Below are positions 11,152 to 21,869 of a stretch of DNA of 64,000 bases, one piece after another. The notes beneath the pieces are model-generated. The model worked only from the letters and a program-made list of their open reading frames with translations. It was not told the DNA's origin and ran no database searches. Source of the stretch: Chamaecyparis obtusa (lineage: Eukaryota; Streptophyta; Pinopsida; Cupressales; Cupressaceae); the NCBI GenBank assembly GCA_027943335.1, contig BSBK01000522.1:613501-677500 (forward strand), in the 5' to 3' direction. Numbering within the stretch: the first letter of the stretch is position 1; every line of letters begins with the position of its first letter. The translations under genes and the position numbers were made by a program.

Positions 11152-12515
11152 TAGATTCAAGAATTATTGGGGAAAGGTTTGATCAGAGAAAGTTTGAGTC
11201 CTTGTACAGTAACTACAGTATTGGCACTGAAGAAGAATGGAGAATGGTGAATGTGTACTGATTCCAGAGCAATCAACAAGATAACAATGAAGTATAGGTT
11301 TCCTATACCGAGAATGGATGACATAATGGATAGTTTGACTATAGAAAAGTATTTTACCAAGATTTATTTGAAAAGTGGGTATCATCAGATCAAAATTAGA
11401 GAAGGTGATGAATGAAAGACTGCTTTCAAGACAAAAGAAGGTTTGTATGAGTGGTTGGTATGCCTTTTGGTTTAACTAATGCATCGAGTACTTTAATGAG
11501 GTTGATGAATGAAGTTTTGAAGAAATTCTTGGGTAAGTTTGTGATTGTATATCTTGATGATATTTTGATATTCAGTAAGACCAGAGAAGAACATTTGTTG
11601 CATGTTAGACAAGTTTTGCAGAGATTGAAAGAAGAAAAGTTGCTGATAAATCTGAAAAAGTGTTCATTCATGAAAGAGGAGATTGTGTATTTGGGATTTG
11701 TGATTTTAGCTGATGGTTTGAAAATGGATCCTAAAAAGGTTGAAGCTATTTTGAATTTGCCTACACCTGTGAATGCTAGTGAGGTAAGATCATTTCATGG
11801 TTTGGAAATTTTTTACTGAAAGTTCATAAGGAATTTCAATTCAATTTGCAATGCTATGATTGAGACTATGAGAGGAGACAAAAGAGAATTCAAGTGGACA
11901 CATGGATCTAATAAAAGTTTTGAGACTTTGAAGCAGAAGATTACTGAATTGCCTATTTTGGCATTGCCTGATTTCAATAAGTTATTTCAAGTGGAATGTG
12001 ATGCAAGTGGAAGGGCAATTGGAGCTGTGTTGAGTCAAGAAGGTAAACTTGTTGCTTTCTTTAGTGAAAAGTTGAATGATGCAAGGAGAAAATATTATGT
12101 GTATGATCAAGAATTCTATGCTATTGTTCAAGCCCTAAAGAAATGGAGACATTATTTGATACTGAGTGAACTTGTGTTGTATACCGATCATAAGGCTTTA
12201 CAGTATTTGGGTAGTCAGAATAAGTCAAATCATAGACATATGAAATGGGTTGAGTATTTGCAAAGTTATACATTTGTGATAAAGCATAAGAGTGGAGTCA
12301 CTAACCGAGTTGCTGATGCATTGAGTAGAAGGAGATCTTTGATGACCAAGATGAAAATTCAAGTTCTTGGCTTTGATGATATGAGAGATTCTTATGAAGT
12401 TTATCCTAATTTTTCTGAGCCATGGAGAAAGTGCAGAGAACCTATTCAAGATCAACAGCGTACTAAATGGGAACAATATTTCATTCAAGAAGGTATGTTG
12501 TTTAAAGGTATTTAG
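11152..12515 (+). pseudogene. Chromovirus reverse transcriptase and RNase H
   Basis: RT motifs in order: [64 protein letters not shown] and the catalytic VIVYLDDILIFSK (YLDD intact, about 11545-11575). RNase H follows: FQVECDASGRAIGAVLSQEG (catalytic D), EFYAIVQALKKWRHYL, LYTDHKALQYLG and NRVADALSRR. Damage: stops at about 11248, 11413, 11817 and 12513, and loss of one base near 11458, just before MPFGL, which changes frame. It would copy the element's RNA into DNA. Confidence 0.9.
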
Positions 12516-13803
12516 TTGTGTATATCGAGAGGACCTATGAGAACTAATTTGATAAACAAGAAATATAGTAGTGGTTTGGTTGGACATTTTGGGATTGATA
12601 AGACATTGAACTTGCTTAAGGAGAAATACTTTTGGCCACAGTTGTATAAAGATGTTAAGAAATTATTGAAAAGTTGTGGAGTTTGTCAAGTTGCAAAAGG
12701 ATTAAGTCAGCATACTATATTGTATACACCTATTGTTGTCCCTGAGAAACCTTGGATTGACATTAGTATGGATTTTTTTCTTGGCTTACCGAAGATAGTA
12801 AGAGGTAATGATTCCATATTTGTTGTTGTGGATAGATTTTCTAAAATGGCACATTTTATACCTTGTAGAAAGACATCAAATGTAGTACATGCAGTAGATA
12901 TTTTCTTTAAGGAAATTGTCAGATTGCATGGATTACCGAGGAGTATTATCTCTGACTGAGATAGTAAATTTGTTGGATACCTTTGGAAGACCCTTTGGAG
13001 AAAATTTGGCACTGAGTTGAAATATAGTTCTACATTTCACCCACAAATAGATGGACAAACAGAAGTTGTGAACAGAAGCTTGGGAAATCTTTTGAGATGT
13101 TTAGTTGGAGACACACCAAGTAATTGGGATTCTATGTTGGCACAAGCAGAGTTTGCATACAATAATTTAGTGAATATGAGTACTGGAAAAACACCTTTTG
13201 AGATTGTGAATGGCATACAACCGAGAGGTATATCTGATTTGAGAGACATTGTTGATGAAAGAAAAATAAGTGCTAAAGGAGTAAAATTTGCTGAGTACAT
13301 GAAGACATTGCATGAAGATGTGAAGATTAAGCTAGAAAAGAGTAATCAGAAATACAAGGACAAAGCTGATAAATCAAGAAGACATAAGACTTTTGATGTT
13401 GGTGATGAAGTAATGGTTCATTTGAAGAAAGACAGATTTCTTGTTGGAACATATGGGAAGTTGAAAATGAATAATTTTGGACCTTGCAAGATTTTGAGAA
13501 AATTTGATAGTGGAAATGCATATGAAGTTGAGTTACCTAATGACATGGATATTTCACCTATTTTCAACATCACCAATTTGTATAAGTATCATGAACCTGA
13601 AGAAGACATGAAAGTACTGATGGATTATCCAAAGAAGTAGAATGAAGAAGTTGAGAATATTATGGAGCAAAGAATTGGCAAAAGTACAAGAGGGAAATAG
13701 TATATGGAATATCTAGTAAAGTGGAAGAACAGACCGATTGAAGACAGTTCCTGGATTTCACAGTCTGAGTTGGATGCAGCTCAAATCATACCTACTGAAT
13801 GAT
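12516..13803 (+). pseudogene. Chromovirus integrase and chromodomain
   Basis: Zinc-binding H-H-C-C domain: GHFGIDKTLNLLKEKYFWP, then CGVCQVAK. Catalytic core: ISMDFFLGLP (first D), RSIISD-stop-DSKFVG (second D; the stop replaces an expected Arg) and DGQTEVVNRSLGNLLRC (E). After the GDEVMVHLKKDRF SH3-like tail comes a chromodomain at about 13650-13760 (EYLVKWKNRPIEDSSWIS), the module that in chromoviruses targets integration to heterochromatin marks. Stops at 12957, 13638 and 13698 break it. The frame is constant throughout. Confidence 0.9.
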
Positions 13804-13836
13804 TCAGAGAATCATTTTCAAATAACCCCAGGTGTC

Positions 13837-14513
13837 TGATGCAGGAGCATCTTGGGTCCTTAGCAATCTTGTGTCACCAAAAATAGAGTTGAGTTTTTTT
13901 GTGGTGCTCGGTTCCTTCTTTGACTGAGTTGGTTCGGTGTTGCTCGATTTCCTTTGTTCATCGATGTTGGTCAGTTATCTCTTTGGCACTCAGTGAATTT
14001 CCCTGGCACTCAGTGATGCTTGTCTAGCACTCAGTTGGCTTTGCTTACCGATGGGTTTCTTTTGAGTTTTGTTGAGGCCAACTTGTGCATTTATTATGGG
14101 TCATGGATTTAATGCTGGTATCCATTATTGAGAAGTGTTTGGACCTAGATCTGGTTGTCCCTTCCATTGATTATGGATCTGAAGGCTGACTCAGTTCGGT
14201 AGCCTCTTGTATAAATTTAATTGTTTGGTTAGATTTTAGAGAGTCAATTTTTGGATAGAAGATAGGAGATAGAAAAGTAGAGATTGTTGGTAGATCCTTG
14301 CATGTTTGAGGACTTATGTACTTGATTATAATATCTAGTTGAAACTAGGAAGGCCTTACAGCCTGACATGTATGAATCAATTTGAAGATAATATATGAAA
14401 GTTATGCATTCTCTCTCTCACTATTGTATGTTATTTCTTCCAAATGTTGTTCTGGGAGGTGGACCTGGTAGGGTGTACCATTCCTTGGCCCCTCTCATCC
14501 TCTTCTTGCATCA
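13837..14513 (+). repeat. 3' LTR of chromovirus
   Basis: 677 bp, the partner of 8576-9232, ending TGCATCA followed by the ACCTC duplication. It is longer by a roughly 20-bp tandem unit of the CACTCAGTGA type. No convincing polypurine tract lies directly upstream; the preceding bases are AACCCCAGGTGTC. Confidence 0.92.
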
Positions 14514-14518
14514 ACCTC

Positions 14519-15804
14519 AACCAAAACCATAGTCTGAATTAAAATCTCAACCTAAACCTTGAAAGTAACCTAAGAATAAAAGACCTCGGGAACTCTTGAT
14601 TACCTTTGATGATTTTGAGACTATTAAAGCTCCTGATGGTCCCCTTTACATTTATGCTAGGATTTCTCAGATACCTATGCATGGTTTTCTTGTTGATCCT
14701 ACATCCTTAGTCAATGTTATTACTGAAGAAAATATTTTTATGAAAAACTTGCAACGTGATTCTTATGATACATCTGATGTGTGGATTCAAACTTGTAATG
14801 GTTTTATTTATCCATCATTTGGGTCTATTAACTTATCGGTTGAACTTTGTGGTAAAATTGTGAACACTACCTTTGTTGTTGTTCCTACTTCCAATCAATT
14901 TCAAGTTAATCTTGGTTTGCCTTGGTTGAATTCCATGCATGTTGTTGCTTCTCTTATCCATAAGTGTCTTAAATTCATTCATGATGAAGAAGTGAAGATG
15001 GTTAACCATAGTTTATATCAACCTTCTAGGCCCAGGGATTGTGCTACCCTTGATTTCTTTTGGCCTTCATTACCTAATTCATGTCCTTCTCGATCTGATA
15101 ATCTTTTCTGCTCATACCAAGCCTATAAGCATCATAAGATTCTCGAGTTAAGCATGCCTCCAATGGATCTTAATCATGGTCTTTTTCCTACATCTTCCAT
15201 ACCTTCTTTATCTATGGATTCTACTTATGTTCATCAAGCTCCTAGTGTTGCTTGTCAGTCTGCTGAGAATCCTACTAATCCTCCTATAGAACCTATGAAG
15301 GATCTGATAGTTGTTCCTCCTAGTTCTCAACATATTTCAAGTAAAACAAAATGTAATCAATCTGCTAATGAACATCATAAGAAGTGTCGTGCTCAAGTGA
15401 AGGCTCATAATTCTGTTCTTCAAAATTCTTTACCTTTTTTTGACAAGCCTATGCATGATGTGTTAGAGGAAGTTACTATTATTAATGATGTTGAAATGCA
15501 AGATTATGATGATTCTATTCGTATCTTAGATCCTATTTTGATTAATTTGGATGAGGAGTATACTCTTGATGATACTAATAATGTTAATGATGAATATGAG
15601 ACTATTGACATTGACATTGATTTACCTAATATGCTTTCATCACAATTGACACTTACACCTAGTATCAAACATTATGATTCTCAAGAGGATCCTTGTTTGG
15701 AACTGGCTATCATTCCTACTGTGTTGCATATAGTCCCTCTTACAAGTTACCCACCTTCCCTAAATGATATAGAACAAGATGGGGAGAGTAGGAGGCATGC
15801 TTGA
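14519..15804 (+). pseudogene. Outer element: end of gag and protease-like domain
   Basis: The Pro/Gln linker cut by the chromovirus resumes here with stops, then opens as a 402-codon frame from 14596. Residues 1-140 resemble a retropepsin of Athila/Tat type: GPLYIYARISQIPMHGFLVD, then NVITEENIF, VNTTFVVVPTSN, VNLGLPWLNSMH and LKFIHDEE. Where active proteases have D-(S/T/G)-G this copy has VDPTSLVNV, so the aspartate stays but the glycine that shapes the active site is gone. The remaining 250 residues are acidic and low in complexity, and I do not recognise them. No RT follows, which supports a non-autonomous element. Confidence 0.7.
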
Positions 15805-16953
15805 ATGGATTGTCCTTTATGGTAGCTTTTTGTGTGTTTGCCTATTGTACTGTGCTTCTCCCGTGATGTGTTTGCTAAATGTTTATTAGATTCTTTTATA
15901 TGACCCTTGTTTCTTTTTTGGTGCAAGGTGATAAAGGAATCAAACCTGTTGTATATTTCCTCTATATGTATCTCTATTCTTCTATATGTTATTTCATGTT
16001 ATGTTGTACCTATGCTATTGTTCATAAATGTTTCCTTGTATAGTCCACTTGGATTTGCGACTTGGTAGCACTAAATCTTTTTGGTCTCCATGTTGTGGTC
16101 CGAAAAGACTCTTCTTTGTATCTCTTAAGTATTCTTTCCTCCATCATGATTGTAGTTCTACTTTCTCTGGGGAATGATGTCAATTCATTTGTAATAATAT
16201 CATATATATATATTATCTTATGATGATACTGACCCCATGACAGGTGGATCCCTTATGTGTTCTCTGTATGTTTATGTGGTATTTCCCTTGATTTGTCTTC
16301 TCTTGGGGGAATCTCCTAGTGGAAACATAATTAGTGGAGTTGTTTATGTTTCCATTCAAGCCATTGCTCCTGTTAAAGTGTTAGCAATGACTTTAACATG
16401 GGGGCATACACTCTTCTCACCCATTGCACATATGCACTTTCGATATACATATATTTTTCAAGGCACTTCTCTCCCTTTATGGATTAGTGACTAATCCTTA
16501 AAGCATGAATTTTTATTTAGGATCTCTTGATCCCTCCAATTTCAAATTTTTGATCCCTTAGGGTCGAAGGTGTCCTTAAGACTGGATCTCTTTTGCTTTT
16601 GGTTTTACTCTTATGGAATAGAATATTCCTGAGGGTGAATCTTTTATGGGTTGACTAGTGAGTCGACACATTCACTAAACGGTTCAATTCCATCTTTCCA
16701 GTTGCATTGTTTCCTTGTGTGGTTCACAATGGAACATAAGTTCTCATTGGGTGAGGTAATCACATTCTCTCTCTCTTTCTCTTTTTCTAGATATGTCTCT
16801 CTTATTGTAATCTTGGAGTTGATGAAGACTTGAGTCCTTGGGGGCTTGAGGTTTCCTTTGTCCCTTTGATTTCAATAAGATTATCTTTTCATTGTGATCT
16901 CCTTTACCAAGAGTTTGCGTCGAGTCCATACTCTTGCTAAAGTGAGGGTTAAA
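15805..16953 (+). other. 3' untranslated part of outer element with polypurine tract
   Basis: No coding similarity here; open frames at 16237-16494 and 16651-16833 are short and unrecognised. A TA-rich run lies at 16200-16213. A purine-rich AAAGTGAGGGTTAAA at 16939-16953 directly abuts the 3' LTR and is the probable polypurine tract. Confidence 0.5.
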
Positions 16954-18487
16954 TGTATCATTAGAAAATGGAAGAACTTCCATTTAGAACAGGTTTAGCC
17001 CTCTGAGTATGTGGTCTAGGTTCATGTCAAGCACCTTGAATAGGTCTTAGAATGGATCTGGCTTTTTCCCCCTTTTTTGCTTCTCTCTCCACCTTTTTCC
17101 AGCCTATTTTTGGCACCTGGTCTTGAGAAACTAAGATTTGTGACCTTCGTGTCAAGCTTGACCTTCTAGGTCAAGGTTGACCTTGACCTTGACCCTAGGT
17201 CTAAATTTCAAATTCTGGAGGTTTCGAGATGTCGGGCTTCGAAAAGTTTTATTTCTCACTTCTGGGTCGGCTGTTTCAGATTTTGGAATGGTAAACTCTT
17301 AAATTGTATTTAATCTAGGTCCATTTCTAAGGGTTAATGCCTAATTGGAATTTAATTCCCCTATGTTGGCCCCTCTAGAAGTTTGTGGCCTAGATCACTA
17401 TAAAAGGAAGCCTTCCTCATGTCATTTTCACCAAGCAACTTCATAGCAATTCACTTTTCATGATCAAGCTCTCAAGTGTAATCAAGAAATCAAGAAAGCA
17501 AGAAGGAGAAGGAAAGAATTCAAGAATTCATTCATCCTCAAGCATTCAAGCATTCATGATCCAATTCATCAAGGAGATCCATTATTGGCCATTGAAGGAT
17601 TCAATCTCTTTGGAGCCCTCTTGTTGAAGATTTCTCCATCCACATTCATCCAAGCTTCTTCCTATTCCAAGATCTATTCAAGATTGGTGTTGAAGATCTA
17701 ATGCAATTGATTTGAGACATCCTACATGCAATTCCACATTCATTTGGAGCATCCATACTTGTGGATTCAAGGATTCAAATCCTCCACAAGGATTTCAACA
17801 TAAGCAAGGTGAATAGTTCCATTTACTTTGTTTATATATTGCAATTTCAATTACATTTCAAGGTTGATTCCAAAGTGGGGTTTGACCAAGGAAAACCCCT
17901 CATCCAAACAAAAAAACCCTTTTTCTTGCAGGTGCAGGTGCAAGTGCGGGATGATGAATATTAGTGCAGATCTGGATACCCTTTTCAGTGAACTTTTGAG
18001 ATCTGTGAACAAAATTTTTGTCAGAGCTATTTTAGGTCAAGGAGGACTTCTAGTGGGGGTCAAGATTATACCCTAGGGTAAGATCTTACCCTAATCTTGA
18101 GGTCAAGAATGACCTTGCTCTAAAAGATAGAAGGTTTCTAGGTTTTCTCTGTTTCTACATTTATAGGCCATATCTGATTATAGAATCTCTTGAAACTGAA
18201 CACAGACATCATAAAATAGTATTTTCCAGATTTACCCTATTTCAAGGTTAGCATTTGTCTTCTATTCATTTAAGTTTTCAAGCACACACTTTGTTATAAC
18301 ACACTATAGGGTTTCCTTCCTTTCTTCATATTCTCCATAGTTTGATTCATTTGTGCATTGATTCACTTCCTTGTGGTTAATAAATTTGGATCTCTCCTTT
18401 GGGAATTTGGATTAGGGATAGATCCTATATTCCTTCACACATTAAATACATCCCATTTCTCATACTCTTCCATTTTTACACATTATA
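16954..18487 (+). repeat. 3' LTR of outer element
   Basis: Partner of 4807-6367. It ends CATTATA where the 5' copy has CGTTACA, so the terminal CA has become TA. TATA box at 17399-17407. The GGTCAAGG array is shorter than in the 5' copy. It is followed directly by retroposon sequence. Confidence 0.85.
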
Positions 18488-19273
18488 GAAGAAAAAACAA
18501 ATGATGAAATAGGCCACAGTCAGGCCGAGAGACAAACAACCACAAAGACGGAACAATCAAAATAGAACAAAAAAGAGACAGGGAAAAAGGCACCAGGAGG
18601 AAAGGTCAAGAGAGCTTGCTGAGCATTACTGCAGCATTGGTTTCGAGAAGCTCTATCTTCTCTGTTGCCTCCTTGATCTTCTAAATATCCTTTCCTTCCA
18701 TCTTTTCTTCCATTTTGTCTATGAGCAGTTTGATGTGCTCGTTTGAGGCCTTAAGGATGTTGAAGTCTTACTCAGCAATACCTTTGAGGGTTTCCTCAAG
18801 AATTTTCATCTTATCTTCCATTTGGTTAATCCTTGATTCCAGGCGACGAAGATCCTCAATGGCTTTGTGATCCTTGTTGTTTTCAATGCCCTAGATTTTT
18901 TCCTTGAGTTCTCCAAGTTCATGAAAGAGCCATTTAGATGACATGAACTGGTCCATCATACTGTTCTTTGTGTTGTTAAGAAGATTCAGCTCCATTTCTC
19001 TAGCCTTATCGCTGAGGACGATCAGGGTAGGGTCAATCAGGTACTCCTTCTGGATTCTGCCATCTATATCCTCGAGGATTTTGGGATTCACAGCTTCCCT
19101 AATAATTCTCATCCACACAATGTTCACGTTGAAATTACACCACACTTTTTCCCCCTTGCCAAAGCCGTCATTTTGATGCTCCCCTCTGGATTGGTTTTTA
19201 TCATCTAAAAAGTCATGTGGGTTTGGGGACTGGGTTGAGGGATCTTCCTAGTCATCATTAGGCACCTCAGTAG
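18488..19273 (-). mobile_element. Retroposon with coiled-coil ORF, copy 1 (body)
   Basis: Read on the minus strand this is homologous to the retroposon at 48439-49667. An 84-codon open segment (18891-19145) reads WCNFNVNIVWMRIIREAV, then YLIDPTLIVLSDKAREMELN and LLNNTKNSMMDQFMSSKWLF. A heptad-like charged region with stops follows (RLESRINQMEDKMKILEETL, FNILKASNEHIKLLIDKMEE), then a hydrophobic end (FLLVPFSLSLFCSILIV). It is shorter at its 5' side than copy 2, as expected from 5' truncation during target-primed reverse transcription. The protein is unknown to me. Its 3' tail is at 4715-4806. Confidence 0.6.
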
Positions 19274-19399
19274 TTACTTATAGTTTTTTTTAATATAGTT
19301 TTGTAGTTAGTCTGGTCCATAAATTTCTTTCTTTTAAATGAATTACATCTAAGACCAAAAACTTACATAACTTTTCCTTTTATTCTCACTTTTTCATTT

Positions 19400-19714
19400 A
19401 GAGGGTATATATCAGATGTAGTTGCAACTGCTCTAGTAGGCATGTATGAAAAAAGTGGAATCATAGAGAAGACATTTGAACTATTTGACACAATGCTAGA
19501 AAAATATGTCATTTCAAGGAATGCAATGATTGCTCGATATACACAAAATGAGGCAAATAATCTAACAGAAAGTCTGATGTTCCTTTCCCACTTAATTAGA
19601 GACATTCACAAGCCTTTGCATTTAGGATTTATTAATGTTCTTGGAGGAAATAGACTACCAGTACAGTGGTACACACAAAAAACAAATCTGCATAAAGTAT
19701 ATGCACAATCTTAG
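19400..19714 (+). pseudogene. Chimeric relic: PPR repeat fused to S1/P1-type nuclease
   Basis: One open frame of about 104 codons. The first half reads GYISDVVATALVGMYEKSGI then KTFELFDTMLEKYVISRNAM and IARYTQNEA, a clear plant PPR module. From about 19553 it reads NNLTESLMFLSHLIRDIHKP then LHLGF, LGGNRLPVQWYTQKTNLHKV. This matches the plant ENDO/BFN nuclease I block (NLTEALMFLSHFIGD-HQPLH, GGN, NLHHVWD). Zn-ligand-type residues H, D, H, H and the GGN are kept, but G becomes R after the first His and the final W-D becomes Y-A. There is no start codon in a PPR context and no rest of either protein. The join is in frame with no intron signal I can see. Confidence 0.68.
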
Positions 19715-21423
19715 TGCAAATTTATTCATGTTATTTTCATCTGCGACAATAAAATCTTAGGAGCCTATCTATTTTGGATATTTAGTGCATGGTTCAATGC
19801 TATTGGAATCAATATTTGTACCAAGTTTTAGTACTTGTTTGACACAACCAAATTTATTATTATTTGTTTTATTAAACATTTTTTGAGTTAAAAACATTAT
19901 TTATTGTAGCTAGTAGATAATAAGGGTAACTACTCCAACAATATTACACTGTAGTCTTGAATATCTCAAAATTTGTAGGTTTAACAATGAAGATATGTTA
20001 TTATGACAAATCTGGTTGGCTTCCAGTAGTGACTAAAGAGAATATTTTATACTATGAAGAAGAATTCCATGAATTTTTAGAAAAGTGTGGTTGGTTATCA
20101 CTATGATAAATAGGTGGGTATAAAGACATTGACTCAATGAAGAGCTTCCTCCAAATGGCATGTATTAGCAAGGTGGATTTAAGGACTTAGGCATGTAGCT
20201 AACATGGGGTAAATAAACTTAAATGATTGATGTATCTCTTCAAGATTCCTTTTTACTCTTTAAGTCTACCTATGTTAACTGATCAAGGCATGCATGTGAT
20301 ATTATATTCAAAGGGCACACTTGTGATATTATATTCAAAGGGAACATTGGTGATGATGAAAGATGCATAAAAAATTAGTATTTGTACTTGCACTCTGCTA
20401 TAGTTGTGTGCCACTAGAGAGTATTAAATTGGTGTCTATAACTAAAGAACTTGTCTATAAAGAATTAAGAAACATGAAACCTTCAATACATTAGTCTATA
20501 ATGGCAATGTATTTAATGTTTCCAAATCTCAATGTCAGAGTTCATTAAGATCTACTAGTCTAGGTCTTGCTAGTTTGTATCATATGTAATTTCAAATGAT
20601 TTGTCATGATTTGTGGAAGAATTCCTTGTTTCCTTGGTGAAAGTATAAGGTTTTTTGAAATCTTTTGTGTCAAGGATGAAGATGTGTGACTGTAAAACCT
20701 TGGAATTAAGTGTAGATCCTAGTGAAGATTTTCAGATTGAAGAGTGTTTTAATCTTGTTAGTTGCCAATGAACACATTTTTTTTCAAGGAGATCACAAAA
20801 TCTCAGTCCAAACTTTCAAGTTAGCGACAGTTACAGTGCATAAAGATTTGTTTATAGATTCAATTGTTTTAATATCTTCCATTCCTTTTAAAGACTTGAG
20901 ATTATTTTCATGAATGTTTCTCCTACCTCTTCGCTAAAGTTTCTATATTAGATTTAATGTTGATTGCTCAATCTTTTGTCAAAAACTCTCTTAAAAGTGT
21001 TACAGACATAGTGGAAAATTTTCATTAATTACTTGAAGATTGTCACCATATATATTTATATTGATAACTTATGATCAATTCATTGAATGTTCTATGGCCT
21101 TGTGGATGAGTCTTGACAAAGGAAAATGACTCATCAAGGTGGACAATGAAGATATTATTGGAACTTGCAGGCATGTTGTGCAATGACAGTCAAATTTGAT
21201 TCTACTTGGCATTCAAAGTTCTTCGTTACTCATAAACCTCCAAAAAAATTCCTCATAACAATCTTTGATAATCAATTTTTTTCCCTCATAACAGTCTTTG
21301 ACATACTTTGTTTTGAATGATTGTCAAAACCATTTACTATCATAACCCTTGAACTATAGATGGAAAAACTTGAAATCATGTTTAATGGAAAGTACTAGTA
21401 TACATAGTATGATTATTCTTTAA
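19715..21423. other. Non-coding, nothing recognised
   Basis: AT-rich, no long frames. A short direct repeat, GTGATATTATATTCAAAGGG, occurs twice at about 20296-20342. An open frame at 20722-20913 is unrecognised. Confidence 0.5.
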
Positions 21424-21494
21424 AGGGTACTAGCTCAATGGAAGAGTGCCTACTTTACAAGTAGGAGGATGGTGGTTCGATTCCATCGTGCCCT
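21424..21494 (+). tRNA. tRNA-like cloverleaf, anticodon UAC (Val)
   Basis: 71 nt fold to a full cloverleaf. Acceptor AGGGTAC/GTGCCCT (7 pairs with one G-U), then TA. D arm GCTC-AATGGAA-GAGT. Anticodon arm CCTAC-TTTACAA-GTAGG giving UAC. Variable AGGAT. T arm GGTGG-TTCGATT-CCATC. Box B (GGTTCGATTCC) is perfect. The short D loop (AATGGAA) looks bacterial or organellar, and it is not the usual plant nuclear or plastid tRNA-Val as I know them. It could be a transferred organelle-type tRNA or the head of a tRNA-derived retroposon. A 12-bp repeat array starts two bases downstream. Confidence 0.6.
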
Positions 21495-21495
21495 A

Positions 21496-21735
21496 ATATG
21501 ACTAAATGTATGACTAAATAAATGACTAAATATATGACTAAATATATGAATAAATTAATGACTAAATAAATGACTAAATCAATGACTAAATCAATGACCA
21601 AATAAATGACTAAATAAATGACTAAATAAATGACCAAATAAATGACTAAATCAATGACCAAATCAATGACCAAATAAATGACCAAATAAACTACTAAATA
21701 AATGTTTAAATAAATGACCAAATTAATGACTAAAA
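21496..21735. repeat. 12-bp minisatellite, about 20 units
   Basis: Tandem AATGACTAAATA units with variants (GACC for GACT, TCAATG for TAAATG) run for about 240 bp. A multiple of three bases explains the long YLVI-repeat frame on the minus strand (21455-21721), which is not a gene. TAGTCAT/GGTCAT motifs of the same kind continue at lower density to about 21850. Confidence 0.85.
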
Positions 21736-21869
21736 TAGTTTAGTCATAAATTTGGTCGCAAGATAAATGACTGGCAATAAACTACTACTGGTCACGTAAT
21801 CAAAATTAGTCATTCACCTACAATTTTTAGTATTTTATTTAGTCATATATTGTTGTTTTTGTACTAGTG
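21736..21869 (-). other. Possible CACTA-like transposon end
   Basis: Read on the minus strand from 21869 the sequence begins CACTAGTACAAAAACAACA and is followed by subterminal ATGACTAAA/ATGACCAAA motifs. This resembles the CACTA TIR plus subterminal repeats of En/Spm elements. No matching opposite terminus was found nearby, so this is tentative. Confidence 0.3.

Larger units (their letters stand above)
8576..14513 (+). mobile_element. Chromovirus (Ty3/gypsy with chromodomain), nested
   Basis: A complete 5.9-kb element: LTRs at 8576-9232 and 13837-14513, both TGATGCAGGAG to TGCATCA; an initiator-Met primer site; then gag-protease-RT-RNase H-integrase-chromodomain in order on the plus strand. 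The 5-bp target duplication ACCTC (8571-8575 and 14514-14518) is perfect. It interrupts the Pro/Gln linker of the outer element's gag. The reading frame is one continuous gag-pol (frame of 9412), with one single-base deletion near 11458 and about fifteen in-frame stops, so it is dead. I did not assign a chromovirus lineage. Confidence 0.93.
4807..18487 (+). mobile_element. Non-autonomous gag-protease LTR retrotransposon (outer element)
   Basis: Two direct repeats (4807-6367 and 16954-18487) start TGTATCATTAGAAAATGGAAG and bracket gag- and protease-like coding only. Flanks are GAAGT on the left and GAAGA on the right, an imperfect 5-bp duplication. The element's own length is about 7.7 kb once the nested chromovirus at 8576-14513 is subtracted. 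No reverse transcriptase, RNase H or integrase is seen between the protease and the 3' LTR, so it must have depended on a partner. The gag zinc knuckle (CQYHRRNGHDTKKC) is of the type seen in Athila/Tat-like Ty3/gypsy elements. It sits inside retroposon copy 1. Confidence 0.85.

Noticed and set aside
21455..21721. Minus-strand 88-codon frame with YLVI repeats, membrane-protein-like
   Set aside because: It is only the translation of a 12-bp tandem repeat; a unit divisible by three keeps the frame open by itself.
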